64,000 bases of DNA from Brachybacterium vulturis (GTDB lineage Bacteria; Actinomycetota; Actinomycetes; Actinomycetales; Dermabacteraceae). Positions 47,152 to 55,662 of the stretch are shown piece after piece. The DNA is taken from assembly GCF_002407185.1 (NCBI RefSeq), contig NZ_CP023563.1, positions 2,418,001 through 2,482,000 on the forward strand. Reading direction: 5' to 3'. The position numbers were made by a program, and so were the translations under genes. Under the pieces are notes generated by a model. That model was not told where the DNA came from and did no database searches. It worked only from the letters and a program-made list of their open reading frames with translations. The stretch's first letter is position 1; every line of letters starts with the position of its first letter.

Positions 47152-49910
47152 GCGTGGGCTCCTTCGAGGGTCGAGGCGGTGGAGCGCTGGACGGACAGGG
47201 CGAGCAGACGGTCGGGAGCGCGCAGCGCGCCGTGCAGGCGGCGCTCGGCGTCGATGGGATGGTCCTTGCGGGAGCCGACGATCACCGTGGCCCCGGCCTC
47301 CAGCAGCGCATCGAGGCGCGCGATGAGCATGTCGTCGCTGGCGGCGGCATGCGCGAGGTCGCCGATCTGCTCGATGACGACGACGGTGCGGTCCAGGCCG
47401 TGCTCGCTGAGCCCGGCCAGGCGCTCGGAGACCTGCTCGCCGGCACCGATCCAGTGGGTGCGGCCCTGGATCGCGGCGACGTCGTCGGGGGCGAGGCGGT
47501 CGTGGACGGCGAGGATCCCGGAGCGGGGGCGGTGACGTCCCGCGGCGAGCGCGAGGAAGGTCCCGCGCGCGGCGTCGTCCGGTGCGCGCACCACCAGCAG
47601 GGTGCCGGGGGCGATGGCACCGGTCAGCGGACCCAGGGTGCCGGGCGCGCCCAGCAGCGGGGCGACGGTGTCCTCGAGGCGCAGCGCATGCTGTCCGTGC
47701 TCCTGGGTCCAGCGGCGGTGCTCGAGCACCGCGGCCAGGCCCTCGCCCTCGACGTCGACCGTGGGCAGCGCGCGGGACAGCCATCCCGGCAGCCACCAGG
47801 CGTGCCGGTCCAGCAGCGCGAGCACGGCGGGCACGAAGGTCATCCGCACCACGAAGGCATCGACCAGCACGCCCACGGCGAGGGCGACGGCGATCGGCTG
47901 CAGCATGAACCAGCCGGAGGTGACGAAGCCGGCGAAGACCGAGACCATGATCAGGGCGGCGGCGGTGACCACCGGGGCGTTCGCGGTGAAGCCCCGCTCG
48001 ATCGCGCCGCGGGCATCGCCGGTGTGCACGAACTCCTCGCGCATCCTCGAGACCAGGAACACCTCGTAGTCCATCGCCAGGCCGAACAGCACCCCCATCA
48101 CCATGATCGGCATGAAGGAGACGACCGGGCCGTTGACGTGGACGAACAGCGGGCCGTTGAACCAGCCGTACTCGAACACCATCGCGGTCACCCCGAAGGC
48201 CGCCGCGACCGAGAACAGGTAGCCGACGGAGGCCTTGAGCGGCACCCAGATCGAGCGGAACACCAGGGCGAGCAGGATCAGGGAGAGACCGACGACGAAC
48301 AGTGCGAAGGGCAGCAGCGCGGAGGAGAGCTTGTCGGTGACGTCGATGCCGACGGCGGTGGCACCGGTGACGGTGACATCGGAGATCGACAGCTCCTGCT
48401 CCCAGCCGTCGGCGCGGTCCCGCAGCTCGGCGACCAGATCCTTGGTGGACTGGTCGGTGGGGCCGCCCTCGGGGATCACCACCACCACGGCCATGTCCGC
48501 CCCCTGGTTCGGGGTCGCCAGCTGGATCTCCTTGACGTTCTCGAGGGCGGCGACGTCGCTCTCGAGCTCGTCGACCACGCCGAGCGGATCGGTGGTGTTG
48601 ATGATGTCGGCCGTCACCAGCAGCGGACCGTTGTAGCCGGGACCGAACTCCTCGGCGACCAGATCGTAGGTGTCGCGGGCGGCGGTGCCGCGCGGTTCGG
48701 TGCCCAGATCCGGCAGGGCGAGCTCGAGGTCCTTGATCGGCAGGGCGAGAGCGCCGACGCCGACGATCACCACCAGGATCGTCAGTGCGGGCACCTTCGT
48801 CACCAGGCGCACCCAGCTGCGGCGGAGGCTGCGGCGGGGCGCCGCCTGCGGGTCGGGCGCGGGCAGGGCGCCGCCGTTCTCCTGCATCCGGCGGCGGATG
48901 CGGCGCGGGCGCAGCCGCTCCCCGAAGATCCCCAGCAGCGCCGGGAGCATGGTCAGCGCGACCACCACGGACAGCGCGACGGTCGCGGCCGCGGCCACAC
49001 CCATCACGGTGAGGAAGGGGATACCGGTGATGAACAGGCCCACCAGGGCGACGATCACGGTCATGCCGGCGAAGATCACGGCGCTGCCGGAGGTGGCCAG
49101 GGCCTTGCCGATCGAGTCGCGGACGTCATCGCCCTGGCTGAGCTGGTCGCGGTGGCGGGAGAGGATGAACAGGGCGTAGTCGATGCCGACGGCGAGGCCG
49201 AGCATCGCGCCGAGCGCGGTGGTCACCGAGGGGATGTCGACCCCTGCGGAGAGGGCGACCAGGGCGAGCATCGAGACGCCGACGCCGACGATCGCGGTGA
49301 TGATCGGGATCACCGCGGGGACCAGGGAGCGGAACACGATCGCGAGGATGAGCAGGGCCACGATCACGCCCGCGATCTCGCCGATGCCGAACGGGATCTC
49401 CGAGCTGTGCAGCACCTGACCGCCGAGGTTCGCGTCCAGCGCCGCGGTGTCGGCCTCCTCGACCAGCCGGCTGATCTCCTCGACAGATGCTTCGGGATAC
49501 ACCCCGGTCGGGAAGTCCATCTGGAACTGGGCGATCAGCGCGGTGCCGTCCTCGCTGAGGGTGCCGGGGGAGAGGTCGTCGAAGGGGGAGGGGGCGACCG
49601 AGACGTGCTCGACCTCTCCGATGTCGCTCATCAGCGCATCGATCTGGTCCTGGTGCTCGTCCACCGGGGAGCCGTCCTCGGTGACGAACACCACCTGCCC
49701 GGCGGTGCCGCCCATCTCCGGGAAGCGGTTGGCCAGGGCGTCGATGCCGCGCTGCCCCTCGGTGCCGGGAATCTCGATGTCGGAGGTGAAGGTGCCGCCG
49801 AGACCCGCGGCGAGACCGCCGACGATCACCAGCAGCAGGACCCAGCCGCCGACGATCTTCCAGCGCAGGGAGGCCATCAGCAGACCGAGGCGGTACAGGG
49901 ACGAGGACAC
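47148..49910 (-). CDS. MMPL/RND-family transporter with C-terminal degenerate ABC-ATPase-like domain
   Basis: 920 residues from the GTG at 49910 with GGAGG 4 nt upstream. Two MMPL halves each contain a large extracytoplasmic loop and helix bundle; the signature GIDYALFILSRHRDQ and its second-half equivalent AMDYEVFLVSRMREE are clear. From about residue 708 the protein continues into a soluble region, GAIAPGTLLVVRAPDDAARG to RTVVVIEQIGDLAH, shaped like an ABC nucleotide-binding domain but with no Walker A lysine. It probably exports lipids or drugs. The gene precedes the YhgE/Pip gene and is divergent from the TetR regulator. Confidence 0.87.
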   Translation of the reverse strand: MSSSLYRLGLLMASLRWKIVGGWVLLLVIVGGLAAGLGGTFTSDIEIPGTEGQRGIDALANRFPEMGGTAGQVVFVTEDGSPVDEHQDQIDALMSDIGEVEHVSVAPSPFDDLSPGTLSEDGTALIAQFQMDFPTGVYPEASVEEISRLVEEADTAALDANLGGQVLHSSEIPFGIGEIAGVIVALLILAIVFRSLVPAVIPIITAIVGVGVSMLALVALSAGVDIPSVTTALGAMLGLAVGIDYALFILSRHRDQLSQGDDVRDSIGKALATSGSAVIFAGMTVIVALVGLFITGIPFLTVMGVAAAATVALSVVVALTMLPALLGIFGERLRPRRIRRRMQENGGALPAPDPQAAPRRSLRRSWVRLVTKVPALTILVVIVGVGALALPIKDLELALPDLGTEPRGTAARDTYDLVAEEFGPGYNGPLLVTADIINTTDPLGVVDELESDVAALENVKEIQLATPNQGADMAVVVVIPEGGPTDQSTKDLVAELRDRADGWEQELSISDVTVTGATAVGIDVTDKLSSALLPFALFVVGLSLILLALVFRSIWVPLKASVGYLFSVAAAFGVTAMVFEYGWFNGPLFVHVNGPVVSFMPIMVMGVLFGLAMDYEVFLVSRMREEFVHTGDARGAIERGFTANAPVVTAAALIMVSVFAGFVTSGWFMLQPIAVALAVGVLVDAFVVRMTFVPAVLALLDRHAWWLPGWLSRALPTVDVEGEGLAAVLEHRRWTQEHGQHALRLEDTVAPLLGAPGTLGPLTGAIAPGTLLVVRAPDDAARGTFLALAAGRHRPRSGILAVHDRLAPDDVAAIQGRTHWIGAGEQVSERLAGLSEHGLDRTVVVIEQIGDLAHAAASDDMLIARLDALLEAGATVIVGSRKDHPIDAERRLHGALRAPDRLLALSVQRSTASTLEGAHA

Positions 49911-49974
49911 GGGACCTCCAGGTCGCAGACGAGCAGGGGAGACGTCGACCGCCTGTTCGAGACGCCCACGCATT

Positions 49975-49992
49975 CGATACAGAACTGTATCG
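49975..49992. promoter_or_regulatory. TetR-type operator palindrome
   Basis: CGATACAGAACTGTATCG has two perfect 8-bp arms around a 2-nt centre, and a partial third copy CGATACTGT follows at 49996-50004. It lies between the divergent MMPL and TetR genes, so it is likely bound by the adjacent regulator. Confidence 0.75.
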
Positions 49993-50068
49993 GTGCGATA
50001 CTGTCGGAACAACACCCCGGCACGAACGGATGGCGGGGGAGTGAGCGTCGACACATCCACGAGGAGCC

Positions 50069-50734
50069 ATGAGCGAACTGTTCGAGCCGCTGCCGGAGTC
50101 CGCGGGCACCCGGCGCCGGGAGAACACCCGCACCAAGCTCGTCCGAGCCTCGCTCGAGGTCTTCGTCGAGAAGGGGATCGACGGCGCGACGGTGGATGAC
50201 CTGGTCACCGCCGCCGGCTTCACCCGCGGTGCCTTCTATTCGAACTTCTCCACCAAGGAGGAGGTCTTCACCGCCCTGTTCGACGAGGTCACCGCCGAGC
50301 TCATCGCGATCGCGAACAGCTCGGTCGTCTCCGCGGTGACCGAGGCCGAGGAGCGCGGCAGCACCCGGGTCACGGACCTCGATGACGCGGGCGTCATGCT
50401 CGCGGTGTTCGAGGGGATCCGCCCCTTCGGCCGCCAGTGGTACCTGCTGTACTCGGATGCAATCGCGCGCTCCCTGCGCGACGAGCAGATGCGCGCCGCG
50501 CTCGCGGTGCAGCGGGAGCGGCTCCGGGATCAGATCGGCGCGCTGCTCTCGAGTCGGCTCGAGGCCTCCGGTGCGCGGGCCCTGCTGGCACCGGAGGATC
50601 TGGCGCAGCTGCTGATGGGCATCTTCATCGACCTGATGCTGCGTGAGCAGATGGAGGACCGCGACGTCACGGAGCTCGCCGCGACCACGATCCTGGGCAC
50701 TCTGCACGCCTTCATCGCGCCGCGCCCGCGCTGA
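50069..50734 (+). CDS. TetR/AcrR family transcriptional regulator
   Basis: 221 residues. The helix-turn-helix lies at about residues 18-65: TKLVRASLEVFVEKGIDGAT, VDDLVTAAGFTRGAFYSNF, then STKEEVF. The C-terminal ligand domain is helical. GAGGAG precedes the ATG. It is divergent from the MMPL/YhgE operon with a strong palindrome between, so it probably represses both itself and the exporters. The ligand is unknown. Confidence 0.92.
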   Translation: MSELFEPLPESAGTRRRENTRTKLVRASLEVFVEKGIDGATVDDLVTAAGFTRGAFYSNFSTKEEVFTALFDEVTAELIAIANSSVVSAVTEAEERGSTRVTDLDDAGVMLAVFEGIRPFGRQWYLLYSDAIARSLRDEQMRAALAVQRERLRDQIGALLSSRLEASGARALLAPEDLAQLLMGIFIDLMLREQMEDRDVTELAATTILGTLHAFIAPRPR

Positions 50735-50889
50735 TCGCGCCACTCACCTCCCGATCCGTCCGTTTCGCCGCGACACGCCGGGATCGGGTGGATCGCAGCC
50801 TCCTCGGGGAGGGGAGCACGTAGCGTCTGCACGGTGTGACGACCGTCGCACGATCCGTTCCTGCTTCCCTGCTTCCCCCAGGAGACGCC

Positions 50890-51690
50890 ATGTCGTCATA
50901 CCGACCCCGCCATCTCACCCCTCCTCCTGCCGCACCCGAGCTGGTCGGCCCCTCCCGTCGTTCCCTGCTGCGAGGCGGCGCGCTCGGCGCGGCCGCTCTC
51001 GGCACGGGCACCGCGACCCTCGTCGCCCCGGCCGCTCAGGCCGCCGGCATCTTTGGGCAGGACGTCTCCGGCTGGCAGGGGGAGGTCGACTGGGCCGCTC
51101 AGGCCGCCCTCGGCTCCCGCTTCGCCTACGTCAAGGCCACCGAGGGCCGTTCGTACCGCAGTCCTGCCTTCGACCATCAGTACCTCGGGGCCGGGAACGC
51201 GGGGCTCGTGCGCGGCGGCTACCACTTCGCCCGCCCCGACTCCGGTGGACCCGAGGAGCAGGTGGACTTCTTCCTCAACAACGGCGGCGGCTGGTCCGAG
51301 GACGGCGTCACGCTGCCGGGCATGCTCGACCTCGAGGGCTACTCCGGGCTCCCGCGCGACTACGGGCTCTCCCGCCAGGAGATGCGCGAGTGGATCATGG
51401 GCTTCTCCGATCGCTACCGCGAGCAGACCGGGCGCCGACCCGCCCTCTACACGAACCTGCACTGGTGGAACGATGTGGTGGGGGACTGGACCCCGGTGAA
51501 CTCCCCGCTGTTCCTCGCCGCCTACCGTGAGGACCGCCCCACGACCCTGCCGGGGCGCTGGTGGGGCTGGGAGATGTGGCAGTACTCGACCTCCGGCCCG
51601 TTCGCCGGCGACTCCAACCTCTGGTTCGGCGGCGAGGAGCAGTTCGCGCGCTTCGTCGGCGAATACGACTACGGCGCCGCAGGAATCTGA
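50890..51690 (+). CDS. GH25 lysozyme (muramidase) with twin-arginine signal
   Basis: 266 residues. The N-terminus has SRRSLLRGGALGAAALG and a signal cleavage region LVAPAAQAAG, a twin-arginine signal. The GH25 domain follows: IFGQDVSGWQGEVDW (Asp near 58), YVKATEG, GGYHFARP, and the catalytic DLE motif in GMLDLEGYS near residue 148. It hydrolyses peptidoglycan after export. A TAGCGT box at 50821-50826 may be its -10. CAGGAGA upstream supports the ATG at 50890. Confidence 0.92.
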   Translation: MSSYRPRHLTPPPAAPELVGPSRRSLLRGGALGAAALGTGTATLVAPAAQAAGIFGQDVSGWQGEVDWAAQAALGSRFAYVKATEGRSYRSPAFDHQYLGAGNAGLVRGGYHFARPDSGGPEEQVDFFLNNGGGWSEDGVTLPGMLDLEGYSGLPRDYGLSRQEMREWIMGFSDRYREQTGRRPALYTNLHWWNDVVGDWTPVNSPLFLAAYREDRPTTLPGRWWGWEMWQYSTSGPFAGDSNLWFGGEEQFARFVGEYDYGAAGI

Positions 51691-51755
51691 GCTCTCGCAG
51701 CGTGTCGTGCACGCGAGCGGGCCGTGACCCCATGGTCGCGGCCCGCCGTGCTGTG

Positions 51756-51761
51756 TACCCT
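51756..51761 (+). promoter_or_regulatory. Putative -10 box, leaderless start of transporter gene
   Basis: TACCCT is followed by 6 nt and the GTG at 51768. This supports that GTG over the ATG at 51732. Confidence 0.42.
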
Positions 51762-51767
51762 TCCCCG

Positions 51768-52535
51768 GTGATCACAGAACAGAACACTCCACCCGCCCGC
51801 CAGCACTCTGGACGCCCGGCCGGCGCCGTCTACGCCGACCGGGGCAGCTCTCACTTCGACATCCTCCTCGCCGCCATGGTCACCGTGGTCGTGCTCTCGG
51901 GGATCGGCGCCGCCAAGGGCGTCAGCTTCGGGACCATCCCGGGCACCGGCTTCGACATCCTCACCGACGGCGGCTTCTTCCTCTTCCCCCTCGCGTACGT
52001 GCTGGGCGACATCATCACCGAGCTCTACGGGGCTCGCAGCGCCCGCCGCGCGATCCTCACCTCCTTCGCCGTGAGCATCCTGGCCTCGGTCAGCTACCAG
52101 GTGATCATCGCCCTGCCCCCGTTCCCGGGCGAGTACGGCCAGGCCAAGCAGGAGGCCCTCGAGCTCGCGCTGGGGCCGGTCTGGATCATCGTCCTCGCCG
52201 GACTCGCGGGCTTCCTGGCCGGCCAGAGCCTGAACTCCTTCGTGGTGACCCGCATGAAGCGCCGGATGGGGGAGCGGGGCCTGATCGCGCGGCTGTTCAC
52301 CTCCTCCGGACTCGGCGAGCTGGTGGACACCATCATCTTCTGCTCGATCGCCTCGGTCGCGATCGGCATCACCACCCTCGAGCAGTGGGCCGAATACACG
52401 ATCCTCGGCTTCGTCTACAAGGTGATCGTCCAGTACGCGATGATCCCGGTGACCTCCGCCGTGATCCGCTGGCTGAAGCGCACCGACCCCACCTACCAGG
52501 AGCGGCTCGCGGCAGCCCGGCAGTCCGCCGCCTGA
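51768..52535 (+). CDS. Queuosine precursor transporter (YhhQ/VUT family)
   Basis: 255 residues with six hydrophobic helices. Family features: LPLAYVLGDIITELYGARSA-like segment (FLFPLAYVLGDIITELYG), SLNSFVVTRMKRRMGER and a helix GLGELVDTIIFCSIASVA. The family imports queuosine precursors such as preQ0 or preQ1; some members are annotated only as VUT proteins. No que genes are adjacent. The start at GTG 51768 is preferred; ATG 51732 would add 12 residues. Confidence 0.82.
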   Translation: MITEQNTPPARQHSGRPAGAVYADRGSSHFDILLAAMVTVVVLSGIGAAKGVSFGTIPGTGFDILTDGGFFLFPLAYVLGDIITELYGARSARRAILTSFAVSILASVSYQVIIALPPFPGEYGQAKQEALELALGPVWIIVLAGLAGFLAGQSLNSFVVTRMKRRMGERGLIARLFTSSGLGELVDTIIFCSIASVAIGITTLEQWAEYTILGFVYKVIVQYAMIPVTSAVIRWLKRTDPTYQERLAAARQSAA

Positions 52536-52641
52536 CCCGGCGTGCACCCGCCTCCGACGCCTGCATAGGATGTGCCGATCGAGCCGGGCGGGATCCCTGT
52601 GATCCCCCGGCTCGACGTCTGCCCGCCTCGAAAGGACCCCC

Positions 52642-54033
52642 GTGGCCTCCGCCGCCGACGACACCCCGCGCGAGGACTCTCGCCAGGAGCCGACCGCCTC
52701 CACCGGCTCCCTCCCCACCATCACCGGCGCGATCCCCACCATCACCGGCGCGATCCCCGTGCTCGAGGACCCGGCGGATCACGAGTTCGCCCACCTGCCC
52801 GAGGAGCAGGAGCTCAGCCGCACCCGCGGCAAGGTGACCGCGATGGTGATCCTCGTGCTCACCACCCTCAGCGCGATCGGCCCGCTGGCCACCGACATGT
52901 ACATCCCGGCCTTCCCCGAGGTCGCGGGCGAGCTGTCGACCAGCGCCTCGCGGATGCAGCTGACCATCACCGCGTTCTTCCTCGGCACCGCGAGCGGTCA
53001 GGTGGTCGCCGGCCCGCTCTCGGACCGGATGGGGCGCCGCGCACCGCTGCTGATCGGTATCGTCCTGTGCCTGCTGGCCTCGATCGGCTGCGCCCTCGCG
53101 CCGAGCGTGGAGATCCTGCTGGTGCTGCGCGTGCTGCAGGGGATCGGCGGCGGCTTCGGGATGGTGCTGGGCCGAGCGGTGCTGATCGACATGACCGACG
53201 GCCCGGAGCTGTTCCGGATCATGAACATCATGCAGGGCGTGGGCGGCGTCGCCCCGATCGTCGCCCCGCTGCTGGGCGGCATCATCCTGGTGTTCGGCCA
53301 GTGGCGCGAGATCTTCCTGGTGATCGCCGCGATGTCGCTGATCTCGCTGCTCGGGGTGCTCCTGCTGATCCCGGAGTCGCTGCCGGTCTCCCGTCGGCAC
53401 TCCGGCGGCTTCCGCACCTTCCTGCGGAACGTGCGCTCGCTGCTGCGCCGACGCATCTTCGTCGCGTACATGCTGGTCAATGCCTTCTCGGCGTTCGCGC
53501 TGATGGCGTACGTCTCGGCCTCCTCCTTCGTGGTCCAGGAGATGCTCGGCTTCACCTCGACGGAGTATTCGGTGAGCTTCGCGATCAACTCGCTGGGGAT
53601 GATGACGATGTCGCTGCTCTCGGCGCGGCTGACCCGCACCATCCATCCGCGCAAGCTCATCCGGGTGGGGCTGATCGTGGTGTCGCTGGCGAGCTTCGCG
53701 CTGCTGATCGGGAGCCTGTTCCTGGACACCCCGGCGTGGATCGTGCTGCCGGCGTTCTTCTTCACCGTCGCACCCCAGGGCATGATCTTCGGCAACGGCG
53801 GGGCGCTCGCCTCGAGCCAGGCGAGGGAGTTCGCGGGCACCGGCTCAGCGATGCTGGGGCTGGGCTTCTCGTTCTCGGCCTCGCTCGCCGCGCCGCTGGT
53901 GGGCATCGCTGGCACCCACTCCTCGCTGCCGATGGCGATCGCGATGGTCGTGGGCTGCCTGATCTCGGCGACCTTCTTCGTGCTGGCCGGCCGGGGGAGC
54001 AGCACCGCGAACCCGCATGCCGGAGCAGCATGA
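52642..54033 (+). CDS. Bcr/CflA-type MFS multidrug exporter
   Basis: 463 residues from GTG with AAAGGA upstream; a TAGGAT box at 52566-52571 may be the -10. Twelve hydrophobic segments follow a 65-residue polar N-terminus that contains TITGAIPTITGAIP, a small tandem repeat. Bcr/CflA features: LATDMYIPAFPEVAGEL and GPLSDRMGRRAPLLIG. It likely exports drugs or metabolites by proton antiport. The stop overlaps the start of the immunity-like gene (ATGA). Confidence 0.88.
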   Translation: MASAADDTPREDSRQEPTASTGSLPTITGAIPTITGAIPVLEDPADHEFAHLPEEQELSRTRGKVTAMVILVLTTLSAIGPLATDMYIPAFPEVAGELSTSASRMQLTITAFFLGTASGQVVAGPLSDRMGRRAPLLIGIVLCLLASIGCALAPSVEILLVLRVLQGIGGGFGMVLGRAVLIDMTDGPELFRIMNIMQGVGGVAPIVAPLLGGIILVFGQWREIFLVIAAMSLISLLGVLLLIPESLPVSRRHSGGFRTFLRNVRSLLRRRIFVAYMLVNAFSAFALMAYVSASSFVVQEMLGFTSTEYSVSFAINSLGMMTMSLLSARLTRTIHPRKLIRVGLIVVSLASFALLIGSLFLDTPAWIVLPAFFFTVAPQGMIFGNGGALASSQAREFAGTGSAMLGLGFSFSASLAAPLVGIAGTHSSLPMAIAMVVGCLISATFFVLAGRGSSTANPHAGAA

Positions 54034-54533
54034 TCCTGCCCGAGGTGCGCGATCCGCGGATGGTGACGATCCGCCGCGGCGGGAGCCTGCGCGACGAGCA
54101 TCATCAGCTGCTGGCACTCTGGGCGGCCGACTGCGCCGAGCACGTGCTGGAGCTGTTCGAGACCGAGCGGTGCGACGATGCACGGCCGCAGCAGGCGATC
54201 TCCGCGGCGCGTGCCTGGGCCGCCGGCGAGATGCCGATGATGCGGGCCCGGGCGCTCGGAGGGCACGCGATGGGTGCCGCCCGGCCTCTGCGCGGGGCGG
54301 CCCGGTTCGCCGCCTGTTCGGCGGGCCAGGCGGCCTGCGTGGGCCATGTCGCCGAACACGATCTGGGGGCGGCCGCGTACGCGCTGAAGGCCGTGCGCAG
54401 TGCTCACGGTGATCCCGCGCTGAGGACGGAGCGGGAGTGGCAGCGCGGGCAGCTGCCGGAGCAGATCCGTGACCTGGTGCTCGAGGACCAGGTCAGTCGC
54501 GACACGATCTGCTGGAACGTGTTCTCGCTGTGA
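54030..54533 (+). CDS. Imm5-like putative immunity protein
   Basis: 167 residues, helical and rich in Ala. Pattern fits the Imm5-like family: AISAARAWAAGEMPMMRARA, GQAACVGHVAEHDLGAAAYA and REWQRGQLPEQIRDLVLEDQ. Such proteins are annotated as immunity proteins of polymorphic toxin systems, but no toxin gene is next to it. It is translationally coupled to the MFS exporter, which suggests a resistance or protection unit. The function is inferred from family annotation only. Confidence 0.65.
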   Translation: MILPEVRDPRMVTIRRGGSLRDEHHQLLALWAADCAEHVLELFETERCDDARPQQAISAARAWAAGEMPMMRARALGGHAMGAARPLRGAARFAACSAGQAACVGHVAEHDLGAAAYALKAVRSAHGDPALRTEREWQRGQLPEQIRDLVLEDQVSRDTICWNVFSL

Positions 54534-54634
54534 CGTGGTGATCGTCGGGGCCGCTTCAGCCCTCGTCCCCGGCGAGCACTGCGAGGTCCCGCTCGGCGTG
54601 GCGCTGGTGCTCGACGAGCAGCAGACACAGCGCT

Positions 54635-54669
54635 TTGACCTGCAGTGATGCAGTGAATGTGCAGGTCAA
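54635..54669. repeat. 10-bp inverted repeat, TTGACCTGCA arms
   Basis: TTGACCTGCA (54635-54644) and TGCAGGTCAA (54660-54669) are exact reverse complements with a 15-nt centre. CTGCAGTG-like direct copies occur in and after it. Confidence 0.65.
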
Positions 54670-54978
54670 CGGCCTGCAGTGGAGAGGTGTGGCGAGGGAG
54701 TCGGCCTACGGGGTGCTGGGTCGCGGTTCATACAATGCTTTTTCACCGTCATGGAAATATTAGCGACACGACGCAGTGTCGAGATCGATGCCGAGATTGG
54801 CCGCTGGGTGCCGCCAGAGCGCATGAGCGGCTCTCGGTGCGGGGCTCGGCGCCACATGCAGGGCCTACCGGCAATGTCGTCCAGCAGTGCTGACATGGAG
54901 TCGGTGTCGATGCGGAGGTGGACACGGGAGGGCTTGAGCGCGGAATGCCGCCCGCCCGACCCTCTCGATAGACCGCCG

Positions 54979-54994
54979 ATAATGTACGTTATGT
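54979..54994. promoter_or_regulatory. Operator-like palindrome with adjacent promoter elements
   Basis: ATAATGTACGTTATGT contains the near-palindrome ATAA-TGTACG-TTAT. On the minus strand TTGACT (54997-55002) precedes it. The arrangement resembles a TetR-type operator overlapping a promoter, but no gene follows on that strand. Confidence 0.45.
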
Positions 54995-55005
54995 AAAGTC
55001 AAGGT

Positions 55006-55033
55006 GAGGGGGCGCCTGGAATGGGCTCCCCTC
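55006..55033 (-). terminator. Candidate terminator after the GNAT gene
   Basis: GAGGGG and CCCCTC arms with an inner GCC/GGC part pair around TGGAAT; on the minus strand the hairpin is followed by a T-containing stretch. Confidence 0.4.
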
Positions 55034-55062
55034 GTGCGGGCACTGCCCCTGCCCGATCCACC

Positions 55063-55662
55063 TCACACGGACTCCACCGTCGTGATCATGACGCAGTTCT
55101 TCAGACCCTTGGGGCGGTCGTAGGTGAAGCCGAGCCGCTCGTACAACCGGCGGGTGCCGTTGTAGAGGAAGGACGAGGACATCTTCTTCGTCTGATGCGT
55201 CAGGTCGTGCGGATAGCTCTCGACCGTCCCGCCGCCGGCTGCCGCGATGTGCTCCAGCGCGCCGGTGATCGCCAGCTCGGTGACTCCCTGGCGCCGGTGG
55301 CGCTTGTCGACGAAGACACAGGTGATCCGATAGTCCGGCGCCGTCGTGCTGGTGGCGTCGTACTGCTTGCGGTGATGGATGGTCGGCAGCTCCTCCGGGG
55401 TGCCGTACTCGGCCCAGGCGATGGCCTCCTCGCCGTCCATGACCAGCGCCGCGTGCGCCGTGCCCTGCTCGACGTGGGCCTTCTTCAGGAGGCGGTTGCC
55501 CTCGAAGCTCTGGCCCTGCTCTTCGCAGTCGGGATGGAAGTACAGGCACCAGCAGCCGCCGAAGATGCCGTTGTGCCGCTGCACCAGGGCCTCGAAGGCG
55601 GGCCAGGTGTCGCTATCGAGCGCCTCGATGCGAAATGACGGCGGCGCGGGCGTGTCAGTCAT
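55063..55662 (-). CDS. GNAT family acetyltransferase
   Basis: 199 residues from the ATG at 55662. The acetyl-CoA motif is ITCVFVDKRHRRQGVTELAI near residue 122, and the C-terminal LYNGTRRLYERLGFTYDRP fits GNAT proteins. The substrate is unknown; CWCLYFHPD near residue 36 occurs in a common actinobacterial GNAT subgroup. The start overlaps the end of the PCD/VOC gene by 8 nt, so the two are coupled. Confidence 0.85.
   Translation of the reverse strand: MTDTPAPPSFRIEALDSDTWPAFEALVQRHNGIFGGCWCLYFHPDCEEQGQSFEGNRLLKKAHVEQGTAHAALVMDGEEAIAWAEYGTPEELPTIHHRKQYDATSTTAPDYRITCVFVDKRHRRQGVTELAITGALEHIAAAGGGTVESYPHDLTHQTKKMSSSFLYNGTRRLYERLGFTYDRPKGLKNCVMITTVESV

Larger units (their letters stand above)
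54534..55062. other. Gene-poor region with inverted repeats and AT-rich patches
   Basis: 529 nt without a convincing gene. A minus-strand frame ending at 54556 (about 50 codons, ...QVKALCLLLVEHQRHAERDL) resembles a gene tail but has no start. At 54635-54669 a 10-bp inverted repeat occurs. At 54979-54994 lies an operator-like palindrome next to a TTGACT (minus, 54997-55002). Base composition in 54720-54770 and 54975-55000 is AT-rich against the surroundings. It may be the scar of a lost mobile or resistance module. Confidence 0.55.

Noticed and set aside
54679-54996. A plus-strand open frame of 105 codons in the gene-poor region
   Set aside because: No ribosome binding site, no recognisable domain, and composition unlike neighbouring genes; probably chance.
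53760-55060. Toxin-immunity locus of a polymorphic toxin or type VII system
   Set aside because: Only an Imm5-like gene is seen; no toxin, WXG100 or secretion gene is nearby.
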